Positions 26,176-36,132 are shown, counted from the first letter of the stretch. The stretch is 64,000 nt of DNA from CBDIHP01 sp965279195 (GCA_965279195.1 CBDIHP010000039.1:1-64000), one strand, 5' to 3'. Program-made: numbers and translations. Notes: generated by a model not told the origin, from the letters alone.

Positions 26176-27663
26176 ATGTCGGAAGAAACGCCGGATTCGC
26201 ACTCGCTGGAAGCCGCACGCCTGGAGAAGCTCCGGCGGATCGAGGGCCTCGGGCTCGACCCGTGGGGGGCCCGGTTCGACGGCCATCAGGCCGTCGCGGA
26301 CGTCCGCGCCATCGCCCTCCCCGAACCCACCGACCCGCCCACGCCCGGCCCCAAGGTCCGCATCGCCGGGCGGATCATGCTCAGGCGCGGCCAGGGCAAG
26401 GTCACATTCCTCCAGGTCCGCGACTGGACGGGCCAGATCCAGGTCATGATCGGCAAGAACCAGGTCGGCGAGGCCGGCTGGGCCATCACCGCCGACCTGG
26501 ACCTTGGCGATTTAATCGGGATTGATGGGACGCTCGGGCTGACCAAGACCGGCGAGCTGACGGTGTTCGCTACGGGCCTGACGTTCCTCTCCAAGTGCAT
26601 GCTGCCGCCGCCGGAGAAGTGGCACGGGCTGACCGACCTGGAGCAGCGGACGAGGCAGCGTTACGTCGACCTGTTCAGCAACCCCGAGAGCATGGCGGCG
26701 TTCGTGGGGCGGTCGAAGATCGTCGCGGCGTTCCGCAAGGTGCTGGGGCAGCACGGGTTCGTCGAGGTCGAGACCCCGACGATGCAGCCGATCCCCGGCG
26801 GCGCGGCGGCCCGTCCGTTCATCACGCATCACAACACGTTGGATCTGCAACTCTACATGCGGATCGCCCCCGAGCTGTACCTCAAGCGGCTCCTGGTCGG
26901 CGGCATGGAGCGGGTGTTCGAGGTCGGCCGCGTCTACCGGAACGAGGGGATCAGCCCGAAGCACAACCCCGAGTTCACGATGATGGGAGTGCTACCAGGC
27001 CTACGGCGACTACCACTCGATGATGGACCTCACCGAGGCCCTCATCTGTGGCGCGATCGAGGCCGTGGGCGGCGGCTATCAGCGGCCCTGGGGGGAGAAG
27101 GTGGTCGACTTCACCCCGCCCTGGCCGCGCAGGACGTACGGCGACCTGTTCCGGGAACATTCCGGCGTCTCGATGTCCAGTGTGGATGACGTCCGGGCGA
27201 AGGCGATCGAACTCGGGCTCAACCCCGCCGGCAAGGACCACGACGTGGTCGTCAGCGAGGTGTTCGAGGAGGTCGTCGAGGACGCGCTCTCGGGGCCGAT
27301 CTTCGTGATCGACTACCCGGCTGCGATCTGCCCGCTGACCAAGCGCAAGGCGTCGGACCCGTCGGTGGCCGAGCGGTTCGAACTCTTCGTCCACGGGATG
27401 GAACTGGGCCCAACGCCTACACCGAACTCAACGACCCGATGCTCCAGGACGAGCTGTTCCGCAAGCAGCTCGCCGGCCAGAAGGCGGAGGACTCGATGGC
27501 GACGGTGGACGACGACTTCGTCCGCGCCCTCCGGTTCGCCATGCCCCCCGCCGGCGGCCTGGGCGTCGGCATCGACCGGCTCTGCATGCTGCTTTTGAAC
27601 AAGTCGAGCATCCGGGATGTGATCCTCTTTCCGCTGCTCCGGCCCCAGGCGCAGGACGCCTGA
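26176..27663 (+). CDS. lysS: Lysyl-tRNA synthetase, class II (frameshifted twice in this sequence)
   Basis: Start ATG 26176 with AAGG upstream. The OB-fold anticodon domain (VRIAGRIMLRRGQGKVTFLQ, LGDLIGIDGTLGLTKTGELT) is followed by class II motifs: RYVDL, the FVEVETPTMQPIPGGAAARPF motif, RVYRNEGIS, then VGIDRLCMLL as motif 3. The frame breaks at 26985-26987 (GGG should be GG, restoring TMMECYQAYGDYHSMMDLTE) and again at about 27406-27411 (one G missing, restoring NAYTELNDPMLQDEL). The protein charges tRNA-Lys and is normally essential, so these breaks are more likely sequence errors than decay. Confidence 0.93.
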
Positions 27664-27775
27664 CGGCCGGCGAGCGGCCCCGCTCACGCTTTGTGTCGAC
27701 ATAATCCGGGACGCCTGGATGGCCGCGCGTCCCGATTTTCCGCTCCGGTTCCGGTCCAGGGAGGGATTGGCCGCC

Positions 27776-29175
27776 GTGTATAAGTACTTGCTTTGCTGGC
27801 GCTATCTCCGGACTCGATTACATTGCCCTGGCGAGCGTCCATCAGCGTGATGCTCGGGGTGGCGACCATGATCGTGGTCAACTCGGTCATGGCGGGCTTC
27901 TCGGACACCATGCGGACCCGGCTGCACGGGATCCTCGCGGACATCGTCGTCGAATCCTACGACCTCGACGGCTTCCGCAACGCCGACGAGGTCATGGCCC
28001 GGATCAAGGAGGTCGCGGGCGACCAGGTGGTGGGCATGGCCCCCACGATGGAGACCTTCGCGCTCCTCAAGTGGACCGTTAACGGTCAGCCGTTCACCCG
28101 GCAGGTCCAGCTCATCGGCATCCGGCCCGAGGAGCGGGCGAAGACCGGCGACTTCGCCGAGTTCCTGTTCGACGACTCCCTCGCCAAGCACCAGATCCCG
28201 CCGTCGTTCGCGATCTCCGACCAGATCGTCAGGAACCGCCCGGCCGGCAAGCTGCTCGAAGAGGACCCCAACGACGTCTTCGCGAAGGAGCTGCGGGCCC
28301 AGCTCGAAGCCGAGGTCTCGGAGCACGGCGCGATCATCGGGTTCGCCCTGGGGCACCTGCATTACGAGGGCAAGGACATCCCCGTCGCGCCGCCGGGGAC
28401 GCAGATCACCCTGGCGTTCCCCCGTGCCGGCAAGAAGCCCGAGCCGGGGGCCGAGAGCTTCACGGTCGTCGGATATTTCAAGAGCGGCATGAGCGAGTAT
28501 GACTCGACCCATGTCTACGTCCCGCTCGAACGCCTCCAGCGCGTCCGGCTGCTGGGCGACGGCGTGGGACAGGGTGCGGTGAACCAGATCCAGGTCAAGC
28601 TCGCGGCCGGCGCGGACCTCGACGTGCTGCAGGAGAAGCTGCAGCTTGCGATGGAGAAGCTCCGCCCGCGCTACTTCAAGGTCTCGACCTGGGAGCAGAA
28701 GCAGGGGCCGTTGCTGGCCGCCGTCGCGGTGGAGCAGAGCATCCTGAACATCCTGCTGTTCTTCATCATCGCGGTGGCGGGGTTCGGGATCCTGGCGATC
28801 TTCTCGATGATCGTGGTGGAGAAGACCCGCGACATCGGCGTTTTGAAGGCCCTCGGGGCCTCGACCTCCGGCGTGCGGGGGATCTTCCTCGGCTACGGGC
28901 TGTCGCTCGGCCTGGTGGGCAGCGGGGTCGGGATGGGGATCGGCCTCTTGTTCGTGAGCTACATCAACGAGATCGAGAAGATCCTGAGCATCATCACCGG
29001 GCGCAAGGTCTTCGACGACGCGATCTACTACTTCGACAAGATCCCGACCCTGATCGTCCCCAGCACCGTCGCCTGGATCGTCGGGGGCGCCCTGTTCATC
29101 GCCATCGCCGCCAGCGTCTTTCCTGCCCAGCGCGCCGCCAAGCTGCGGCCCGTCCAGGCCCTGCGGTTCGAGTGA
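27776..29175 (+). CDS. LolC/LolE-type ABC transporter permease (two indels near the start)
   Basis: The likely start is GTG 27776, preceded by GGGAGG, giving VYKYLLCWRYLRTR, the usual opening of this family. One extra T at 27818-27819 and one extra C at 27839-27840 then move the frame to the main ORF (ISVMLGVATMIVVNSVMAGF). The body is a MacB-type periplasmic domain flanked by four membrane helices: one N-terminal, then ILNILLFFIIAVAGFGILAI, LGLVGSGVGMGIGLLF and a final one before RAAKLRPVQALRFE. It pairs with the ATPase at 29338 and probably exports lipoproteins or another envelope substrate. Confidence 0.88.
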
Positions 29176-29337
29176 CGGATCTCCTGGTTGTTGGACTGCG
29201 GATCCGGGCGAGTTTCGATCTCATTGGGAGCCGGTTCGGGTGCCAATGACCGCGACCCTCGTCGGCTTCGTTGCCACACATCCTCAATAGTTCTCTCATC
29301 TCCCATTCTCCGCCCGAATCACGCACGGAGGCGTGCC

Positions 29338-30048
29338 ATGTCGATCCACCTGTCGGCGACCGGCCTGAAGAAGAGCTATCGCAAGGGGCGGCTGGAGGTC
29401 CCGGTGCTCCGCGAGGTCGACGTGGAGCTGGAGCGGGGCGAGCTGGTCGTGGTGGTCGGCACCAGCGGCTCGGGCAAGAGCACGCTGCTGCACCTGCTGG
29501 GGTTGCTGGACGTCCCCGACTCCGGCGAGGTGATCCTCGAAGGCGAGCGGATCGACGACCAGCCCGACAAGGCCCGCGACACGCTCCGCAACCGCACGTT
29601 CGGGTTCATCTTCCAGTTCTACCACCTGCTCCCCGAGCTGACGGCCCTCGAGAACGTCATGCTGCCGCATCTGATCCGGAACGGCGTGGCGGCATACTGG
29701 GGCAAGCGGAAGAAGATCCGATCCGAAGCATCCGCCCTGCTGGATCGCGTGGGGCTGTCGCACCGGATGACGCACAAGCCGTCGGAGCTGTCGGGCGGCG
29801 AGATGCAACGGGCGGCGATCGCCCGGGCGCTCTGCGGCGGCCCGGAGATCCTCCTGGCGGACGAGCCGACGGGGAACCTCGACGCCTCGACGGGGCAGGG
29901 GATCCTGGAGCTGCTCCGCGACTTGAACCGGGAGCGCGGGCTCACTATGATGATGGTCACGCATGATCTGCACATCGCCCAGCAGGCCGACCGGATCGTC
30001 CGGCTCGCCGAGGGCCGGATCGAAGAATGGTCGCCCGCGCTCGCGTAA
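29338..30048 (+). CDS. lolD: LolD/MacB-type ABC transporter ATPase
   Basis: 236 residues from ATG 29338, with GGAGG upstream. Walker A GTSGSGKST, Q loop in FIFQFYHLLPELTALEN (the YHLLPELTALENV region is typical of LolD), signature LSGGEMQRAAIARAL, Walker B ILLADEPTGNLD and H loop VTHD. It is 162 nt after the permease, in the same direction, and would energise it. Only one permease gene is present, so the complex would be a homodimer of permeases with two ATPases, as in some bacteria that lack separate LolC and LolE. Confidence 0.92.
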   Translation: MSIHLSATGLKKSYRKGRLEVPVLREVDVELERGELVVVVGTSGSGKSTLLHLLGLLDVPDSGEVILEGERIDDQPDKARDTLRNRTFGFIFQFYHLLPELTALENVMLPHLIRNGVAAYWGKRKKIRSEASALLDRVGLSHRMTHKPSELSGGEMQRAAIARALCGGPEILLADEPTGNLDASTGQGILELLRDLNRERGLTMMMVTHDLHIAQQADRIVRLAEGRIEEWSPALA

Positions 30049-30111
30049 AGGACGCGGGTGCGGGCCGCGTCGTCTGTGCGACGGAGCGCCCGCCCGGAAG
30101 GAACGCGTCGG

Positions 30112-30978
30112 ATGAGCAGCAGCCCCAAGGTCTACATCGGCGGTAAGCTCTACGAGAAGGCCGACGCCCGGATCAGCGTCTTCGACCACGGCCTCCTCTA
30201 CGGCGACGGCGTGTTCGAAGGCATGAGGTCCTACGCCGGCAAGGTCTTCCGCCTGGCCGACCACGTCCAGCGCCTCTACGACAGCGCCAAGGCCATCCAC
30301 CTGGCCATCCCCATGACCCAGGAGGCCATGGGCCAGGCCGTCGTCGACACGCTGAAGGCCAATAACCTCGTCGACGCCTACATCCGCCTGGTCGTGACCC
30401 GTGGCGCGGGCAGCCTCGGGCTCGACCCCCGCAAGACGACCGACCCCCAGGTGATCATCATCACCGACTCGATCCAGCTCTACCCCGAGGAGTTCTACGC
30501 CCACGGCCTGAAGATCATCACGGCCGGGACGATGCGGAACCACCCGGCGGCCTTGAACCCCCGGATCAAGTCGCTGAACTACCTGAACAGCATCCTCGCC
30601 AAGATCGAGGCCACCAACGCCGGCTGCCTCGAAGCCCTGATGCTCAACCACAAGGGCGAGGTCTCCGAGTGCACGGGCGACAACATCTTCGTGATCCGCA
30701 AGGGTGAGCTGCACACCCCGTCGATCGACGCCGGCATCCTCGAAGGCATCACCCGCCAGGCGGTCATCGACATCGCGCAGTCGATCGGGATCAAAGTTGT
30801 CGAGCGGACCATGGACCGCCACGACGTCTACACCGCCGACGAGTGCTTCCTGACCGGCACCGCCGCCGAGGTGATCCCGGTGGTCGAGGTCGACGCCCGG
30901 CCGATCGGCGGGGGCAAGCCTGGCCCGATCACCGTCGACCTCCACGCCCGATTCCACAAGATGGTCCGCGAGGGCTGA
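30112..30978 (+). CDS. ilvE: Branched-chain amino acid aminotransferase (class IV PLP enzyme)
   Basis: 288 residues from ATG 30112, with GGAAGGA upstream. ISVFDHGLLYGDGVFEG and YIRLVVTRGAG are fold IV marks. The PLP lysine is in RIKSLNYLNSILA; EVSECTGDNIFVI and CFLTGTAAEVIPVV complete the pattern seen in IlvE. It interconverts branched-chain amino and keto acids. D-amino acid transaminase and aminodeoxychorismate lyase share the fold, but the motifs favour IlvE. The next aminotransferase follows 8 nt after its stop. Confidence 0.92.
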   Translation: MSSSPKVYIGGKLYEKADARISVFDHGLLYGDGVFEGMRSYAGKVFRLADHVQRLYDSAKAIHLAIPMTQEAMGQAVVDTLKANNLVDAYIRLVVTRGAGSLGLDPRKTTDPQVIIITDSIQLYPEEFYAHGLKIITAGTMRNHPAALNPRIKSLNYLNSILAKIEATNAGCLEALMLNHKGEVSECTGDNIFVIRKGELHTPSIDAGILEGITRQAVIDIAQSIGIKVVERTMDRHDVYTADECFLTGTAAEVIPVVEVDARPIGGGKPGPITVDLHARFHKMVREG

Positions 30979-30986
30979 GGCCGGCC

Positions 30987-32171
30987 ATGACCGACCTCAC
31001 CTGGAACCCCGGCGACCACCTCGCCCCGGCCTCGCGCATCCCGCCGTCGCGCATCCGCCAGATCGCCCATCTGGCGGACGGCGTCCCCGGCACCTTGCGT
31101 CTCTTCTACGGCGAGGATTCCCTCCCCACCCCCGAGTTCCTCCGCGACGCCGCCAAGCGGGCGCTCGACGAGGGCCTAACCTACTACACCCCCAACCCCG
31201 GTTATCCCTCCTTGCGGCAGGAGATCGCCCGGCAGGTGGATCGCCTGCATGGGGTCTCGGTGGACGCGCTCTCGGAAGTGGTGGTCACCGCGAGCGGGAT
31301 GGTCGCCCTGGCTCTGGCCTGCGAGGCGACCATCGGGCCCGGCGATTCGGCCCTTGTGCTGACGCCCCTCTGGCCCAACGTCTCGGCCGCCGTGCGGGTG
31401 ACGGGGGCCGAGGCGATCGAGGTCCCGCTGCGGCTCGGCGCCTCCAGTTTCGAACTCGACCTGGACTCGCTCGAAGCCGCCGTCCAACCCAACACGAAGG
31501 CCCTGGCCCTGGCCAGCCCCGGCAATCCGACGGCCTGGACGGCGACCGATGCCGACTGGGAGTCTCTGGTCTCGTTCTGCGAGCGCCACGACCTCTGGCT
31601 CCTGGCCGACGGGGTGTACGAACGGATCGTCTTCGACCGCCCTGTCGCTCCGACGCCCCTGACCATCCCCCGGGCCCGCCCGCGCACGATCGTCTGCCAG
31701 AGCTTCTCCAAGACCTACCGGATGACCGGCTGGCGGGTCGGCTACGCGATCGCACCCGCGGACGTGGCCTCCAAGATATCGGCCTTGCAGGAATTCATGG
31801 TCAGCCACGCTTTTGGCGTCGCGCAGGAGGCCGCCCGCGTCGCCATCGCCGACGGCGAACCCTTCGTCCGCGAGAGCCAGGCGCGCTACGCGAGGCACCG
31901 CGAGATCGCCGTCGAGCGACTTCGCCAAATTGAAGGCGTCACGCTCCCCGACCCGACCGGGGCCTTCTACGTCTTCCCCAAACTCGACGGCCTGACCGAC
32001 TCGTTCGACTTCTGCCGGTTCCTGGTCGAACGGTATCAGGTCGGCTTCGCCCCCGGCAGCGCCTTCGGCGCCGGCGGCGAGGGGCATATCCGCATTTGCT
32101 TCGCCGTGGATGAGTCCATCCTCCGCGAGGCCCTGGATCGGTTCGAGCGGGGTTGGGAGGAATACCGATAG
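30987..32171 (+). CDS. Class I/II aminotransferase (aspartate aminotransferase-like)
   Basis: 394 residues from ATG 30987. PLP fold I: TYYTPNPGYPSLRQEIA, SPGNPTAWT, the cofactor Asp and Tyr in LADGVYERIVF, and the Schiff-base lysine in SFSKTYRMTGWRVGY. The Arg of HIRICFA binds the substrate carboxylate. The opening (LTWNPGDHLAPASRIPPSRI) is longer than in classic AspC. It is translationally close to ilvE, suggesting they share a transcript for amino-acid metabolism. Exact substrate uncertain. Confidence 0.9.
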   Translation: MTDLTWNPGDHLAPASRIPPSRIRQIAHLADGVPGTLRLFYGEDSLPTPEFLRDAAKRALDEGLTYYTPNPGYPSLRQEIARQVDRLHGVSVDALSEVVVTASGMVALALACEATIGPGDSALVLTPLWPNVSAAVRVTGAEAIEVPLRLGASSFELDLDSLEAAVQPNTKALALASPGNPTAWTATDADWESLVSFCERHDLWLLADGVYERIVFDRPVAPTPLTIPRARPRTIVCQSFSKTYRMTGWRVGYAIAPADVASKISALQEFMVSHAFGVAQEAARVAIADGEPFVRESQARYARHREIAVERLRQIEGVTLPDPTGAFYVFPKLDGLTDSFDFCRFLVERYQVGFAPGSAFGAGGEGHIRICFAVDESILREALDRFERGWEEYR

Positions 32172-32436
32172 GTTGGCGTTCGGGCCGCCTCCGACCAATC
32201 CCTTTGGCGTGCGGGAGCGCAGCTACCTCTTTCGGGAGGAGAGATCGGTCAGGGCCGGGCAGCTCGGACCATCAAGGGGCGAGGCCGCCTCTCCGGTCTT
32301 TCTGGAGAGCGGCGGCTGCGCACCAAAGGGTGGCATTGCGTCTCGTCTGCGTCCGTCGGTGGGCTTGAGTTGCCATCGCCGAAACCACCGGAAACGCGAC
32401 CGGGGCCCGAGATGGAAGACGCTTCAGGACGTGGCG

Positions 32437-33051
32437 ATGACCGAATCCGAATGGCTGCGATCCGAGAACGCCTGGGAGATGATGTGGCGGTTCAAGGACG
32501 AGGTCAGCTCGAGGAAAGGTGATCTGTTCGGTTGTGCCTGTTGTCGCCGGATCTGGGACACGCTCTCCGAGGAATGCCGTGAACAGATTCGCATAATCGA
32601 GCGTTATGCCGATGACGCTTCTCAACCCGACGTCGATGCGGAACGCCTCGAAGCTCTGTTGTATCAGTTGTTGAGGGAAGCCCCCGAGTCCGATCGGCCT
32701 CGAATCCACGGCGTCTTCTGGTCCCTCTTCCTCTGCTGGCGTGACTGGGAATTCCAGGACGAGGACGACCCTCCCAGCCAATCGGAGCGATGCGGCCAGG
32801 CCGAATTGGTCAGGGAGATCCTTGGCAATCCGTTTCGAACCGTCGAATTCGAGCCGTCATGGAGGGATCCGGTCGTTGTCGCCATGGCGACCTCGATTTA
32901 CGAAGATCACGACTTCGGCCGGATGCCTTCCCTGGGAGACGCCCTCATGATCGCGGGCTGCGATCTTCCGCAGGTGCTCGATCACTGCCGATCGGCCGCC
33001 GCACACTTTCGAGGCTGCTGGGTCGTGGATGCGATCCTCGGCAAGTCGTGA
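32437..33051 (+). CDS. Planctomycete paralogous family protein, unknown function
   Basis: 204 residues from ATG 32437. The pattern TESEWLRSENAWEMM, LFGCACCRRIWDTL, REILGNPFRTV, IYEDHDFGRMPSLGDAL and HFRGCWVVDAILGK is the standard layout of a family found in many copies in planctomycetes such as Gemmata-like genomes. The CACCRR motif and the GNPFR motif are its hallmarks. No biochemical function is known to me. The 265 bp before it carry no gene I can support. Confidence 0.75.
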   Translation: MTESEWLRSENAWEMMWRFKDEVSSRKGDLFGCACCRRIWDTLSEECREQIRIIERYADDASQPDVDAERLEALLYQLLREAPESDRPRIHGVFWSLFLCWRDWEFQDEDDPPSQSERCGQAELVREILGNPFRTVEFEPSWRDPVVVAMATSIYEDHDFGRMPSLGDALMIAGCDLPQVLDHCRSAAAHFRGCWVVDAILGKS

Positions 33052-33111
33052 TAAGAATAGGGGTTGACGCGAGCCCGAGTGGCCGCTCCCCACCCTACAG
33101 GAGATTCATGC

Positions 33112-33636
33112 ATGTCGATGGAGCAGCTCCCGCGTCGCACGATTTACCAGGGCCGCAAGCTGGACCTCGCCTTGCAGCCGGTGCGGCTGAGCGATGGGAG
33201 CATCGCGGATCGCGAGGTTGTGGTGCATCGGGGGGCGGTGGCGCTGCTGCCGATCCTGGATGATGGGCGGATCTGCCTCATCAAGAATTTCCGGTACACG
33301 ATCGGCAAGACCCTGATCGAGGTCCCCGCCGGCACGATCGACGCCGACGAGCCGCCCGAGGTGACCGCCCCCCGCGAGTTGACGGAGGAGACGGGGTACA
33401 CGGCCGGGCGGATCGAGAAGGTGGCCGAGTGGTACGTCTCGCCGGGCGTCATGAACGAGCGCATGTTTCTCTTCGTCTGCCGGGACCTGGTGGCAGGTGA
33501 ACGCGAACTGGAACTGGACGAGCAGCTCGAAACCCTGATCGTCACCTGGGATGAGGCGTTCGCGATGATCGCCGACGGGCGGATCGAGGACGCCAAGACG
33601 ATCCTCGCGCTGCACCTCGGGCAGAAATACCGCTAA
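33112..33636 (+). CDS. NUDIX hydrolase, ADP-ribose pyrophosphatase-like
   Basis: 174 residues from ATG 33112, with AGGAG 8 nt upstream. The NUDIX box begins G-TIDAD-E and ends with RELTEETG. The flanking strands (GAVALLPILDDGRICLIKNFR) and YVSPGVMNERMFLFVC are typical of NudF/ADPRase enzymes, which cleave ADP-ribose to AMP and ribose-5-phosphate. It is followed 50 nt later by the MDR dehydrogenase, in the same direction. Confidence 0.9.
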   Translation: MSMEQLPRRTIYQGRKLDLALQPVRLSDGSIADREVVVHRGAVALLPILDDGRICLIKNFRYTIGKTLIEVPAGTIDADEPPEVTAPRELTEETGYTAGRIEKVAEWYVSPGVMNERMFLFVCRDLVAGERELELDEQLETLIVTWDEAFAMIADGRIEDAKTILALHLGQKYR

Positions 33637-33686
33637 GCTCGACGAAACGGCCTCGAACACCACCGAACGCCAGAGAGCCCCAGACC

Positions 33687-34697
33687 ATGCGCGTCTTCGA
33701 GCTTCGCGACGAGTTCCGCATCGACGCCCTCACCCCGGCCGAGCGGCCCGACCCGGTCCCCGGGCACGGCGAGGTGCTCCTCAAGATGAGGGCCGTCTCG
33801 CTCAACTTCCGCGACCTCTTGATGCTCAAGGGGCTCTACAACCCCAGGCTCAAACGCCCGATGATCCCGGTTTCCGACGGCGTGGGCGAGGTCGTCGCCG
33901 TCGGCCCTGGCGTGGTCGATCGCAGGGTCGGCGAGCGGGTCACACCCCTGTTCATGCCCGGCTGGCTCGACGGCGACGTGACACCGGCCAAGGGGGCGAC
34001 GGCCCTCGGCGCCGACGTCGACGGGCTTCTCTCGGAGTACGCCGCCCTTCCGGCCTCGGGCGTGCTGCCGGTCCCCGAACACCTGTCGGACGAGGAGGCG
34101 TCGACGCTCCCCTGCGCCGGCGTGACGGCCTGGAACGGGCTGGTCGAGATCGGCCGGGTGAAGGCGGGGGAGACGGTCCTGGTGCTGGGCACGGGGGGCG
34201 TGTCGATCTTCGCCCTCCAGTTCGCCGCGATGCACGGGGCCCGGGTGATCGCCACGTCCAGCAGCGACGCCAAGCTGGCGAAGGTCCGAGACCTCGGCGC
34301 GTGGGAGACCATCAACTACAGGACCACGCCCGACTGGGAGAAACGCGTCCTCGACCTCACCGGCCGGAGGGGCGTGGATCACGTCATCGAGGTCGGCGGC
34401 GCGGGGACTCTGGGCAAATCCCTGCGATCCGTGCGGATGGGCGGCCACGTCAGCCTGATCGGCGTCCTCGCCGGCCCGGCCGACTTCAACCCGATGGCGA
34501 TCATCATGAACGCCGTCCGACTCCAGGGCCTGTTCGTCGGCAGCGGCGCCATGTTCGCCCGGATGAACCGCGCCATCTCGGCCCACACGCTCAAACCCGT
34601 CGTCGACCGCGTCTTCCCGTTCGACCAGGCCGTCGAGGCGCTTCGGTATCTGGAGAGCGGGTCGCACTTCGGTAAGGTTGTGATTCGCATCAATTAA
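33687..34697 (+). CDS. Medium-chain dehydrogenase/reductase, quinone oxidoreductase-like
   Basis: 336 residues. The GroES-like domain (VSLNFRDLLMLKGLYN, MIPVSDGVGEVVAVGPGV) is followed by a Rossmann fold with VLVLGTGGVSIFALQFAAMHG. There is no Cys/His catalytic zinc pattern at the usual site (N-F-R-D replaces the Cys), and no structural-zinc Cys cluster, so it is a zinc-free NAD(P)H reductase of the MDR superfamily. FGKVVIRI closes the protein, as in this family. Substrate unknown. Confidence 0.88.
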   Translation: MRVFELRDEFRIDALTPAERPDPVPGHGEVLLKMRAVSLNFRDLLMLKGLYNPRLKRPMIPVSDGVGEVVAVGPGVVDRRVGERVTPLFMPGWLDGDVTPAKGATALGADVDGLLSEYAALPASGVLPVPEHLSDEEASTLPCAGVTAWNGLVEIGRVKAGETVLVLGTGGVSIFALQFAAMHGARVIATSSSDAKLAKVRDLGAWETINYRTTPDWEKRVLDLTGRRGVDHVIEVGGAGTLGKSLRSVRMGGHVSLIGVLAGPADFNPMAIIMNAVRLQGLFVGSGAMFARMNRAISAHTLKPVVDRVFPFDQAVEALRYLESGSHFGKVVIRIN

Positions 34698-34732
34698 AAA
34701 CGATGGTGTTTGGATTGGATTTTTCTCGCCCC

Positions 34733-34938
34733 GACACGGGCCCAACGCGCTGGGCGCGGGTCTCCAGACCTCGCCTTGCCCTGAGACTGGGTACCAGAGA
34801 AGAGTGTCTCCCGACCCGAGGATCATGGGCCCGGCTGGGGTGGTCCCGAATGGGTCTGGAGACCCGATTTCGCGGTGGGGCGCGGCAACGCTAGGGGCTG
34901 GGTCTGGAGACCCGCGTCCAGCGCGTTGGGCCCGTGTC
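34733..34938. repeat. Nested palindromic intergenic element, copy 3 (206 bp), inverted orientation
   Basis: Arms of 38 bp with a single mismatch: GACACGGGCCCAACGCGCTG then GGCGCGGGTCTCCAGACC at the left, and its complement ending at 34938. The internal palindrome reads GGGTCTGGAGACCCGATTTC then GCGGT, which is the reverse complement of the inner segment of copies 1 and 4, so this copy is flipped. It occupies half of the 400-bp gap before the CHASE3 gene. Confidence 0.85.
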
Positions 34939-35097
34939 AGGCTCTTCAGGGCGACGACCCGTGGCTACTTTGCGGGTTGCGCCCGATCTGCCGTGCGGGA
35001 CGATTCGTCGCGACGTGATTTCGCGGCCGGTCAGGGATGGTGTCGGTTAGATTGGTTCAGGTCGGGGATCATCGGAGATGGGAGCGCGGAGAGCACA

Positions 35098-36132
35098 ATG
35101 GGGTTCGTGAACCGGAAGGCGATCGCGCTCGGGTCGCTCCTGATCCTGTCGCTGCTGGCCCTCAACGCCGTGCTGGTGTTCGCCAACCTGCGGACGATCA
35201 CGGCGGCGAACGAACGCCTGGCCGAGACGCGGGGGTTCCTGATCGAGCTGGACGCCGTCGAGAAACTGCTCCACGACGTGGAGGCCAATCAGGCCGGGTT
35301 CCTGCTCTCGGGCGACCTCGCCCAACTCAAGGCGTTCGAGGACGCCGCCGCGAAACTGCCCGAGCGCATCAAGGGGCTTCGCGACGGGGCGGCCGACAGC
35401 CTGGAGGCGCAGGAGAAACTCGATACGCTCGCGACGCTCTCCCAGGCCAACCTGTTCGGCCTCCGCGACGGCATCGAGACGCGCAGGCGGTCGGGCATCG
35501 AAGGCGTCGTCCGGATGGAACGGCCGAGGGGCGACGTCGCGTCGCTGCTCAAGGCGAAGACGATCCTCCGCGACGTGACCGACATCCAGGCCCAGAACCT
35601 CAGCCTCTGGACCGATCGGTCGCAGGCGGCCGTGCGGAGCACCATCCTGGTCTTCACCGTCTCGACCATGATGGGCGCGGTGCTCGTCGCATGCGTGGCC
35701 TACTTGCAGAAGCGCGACGCCGACCGGGCCGAGATGGACGGCCACCGCATCAAGACCAGCGAGGCCTGGCTCGCCACGACCCTCACGACCATCCGCGAGG
35801 CCCTGATCGCCACCGACGCCCAGGCGAAGATCCGGCTCGTGAATCCGCTGGCCGAGGAACTGATCGGTTGGACCCAGGACGAGGCCTACGGCCGCCCGAT
35901 CCTCGACGTCATGCGCCTGATCGACCCCTCCACCGGCCGCCCGACGGACAATCCGGTCGAGCGCCTGATCTACGAAGGCCGCCCAGAAGGCACCTCGGGC
36001 GCGACCGTCGTCGTCGCCAAGGGGGGCCGCGAGACCCCGATCGAGCACGACGTCTCGCCGATCATCACCGACGACGACGAGTGGCTCGGAGTCGTCCTGG
36101 CGTTCCGGATCACCGCCGGGGCGACGACCTGA
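35098..36132 (+). CDS. CHASE3-PAS sensor protein lacking an output domain
   Basis: 344 residues from ATG 35098. An N-terminal helix (IALGSLLILSLLALNAVLVF), a CHASE3-like helical extracytoplasmic region (LIELDAVEKLLHDVEANQAG, through LREVTDIQ-type sequence), then a second helix (STILVFTVSTMMGAVLVACV). A cytoplasmic PAS domain follows (LIATDAQAKIRLVNPLAEEL then IGWTQDEAYG). The stop comes straight after the PAS domain: no histidine kinase, GGDEF or methyl-accepting region follows, and panB lies on the other strand 10 bp on. It may signal through a partner or be a truncated kinase. Confidence 0.82.
   Translation: MGFVNRKAIALGSLLILSLLALNAVLVFANLRTITAANERLAETRGFLIELDAVEKLLHDVEANQAGFLLSGDLAQLKAFEDAAAKLPERIKGLRDGAADSLEAQEKLDTLATLSQANLFGLRDGIETRRRSGIEGVVRMERPRGDVASLLKAKTILRDVTDIQAQNLSLWTDRSQAAVRSTILVFTVSTMMGAVLVACVAYLQKRDADRAEMDGHRIKTSEAWLATTLTTIREALIATDAQAKIRLVNPLAEELIGWTQDEAYGRPILDVMRLIDPSTGRPTDNPVERLIYEGRPEGTSGATVVVAKGGRETPIEHDVSPIITDDDEWLGVVLAFRITAGATT

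Noticed and set aside
30579..32198. Minus-strand open frames opposite the two aminotransferases
   Set aside because: Antisense shadows: the plus strand carries intact PLP motifs.
34804..35097. N-terminal extension of the CHASE3-PAS gene
   Set aside because: It runs through the palindromic repeat and adds Arg/Pro-rich sequence; ATG 35098 directly precedes a membrane helix.
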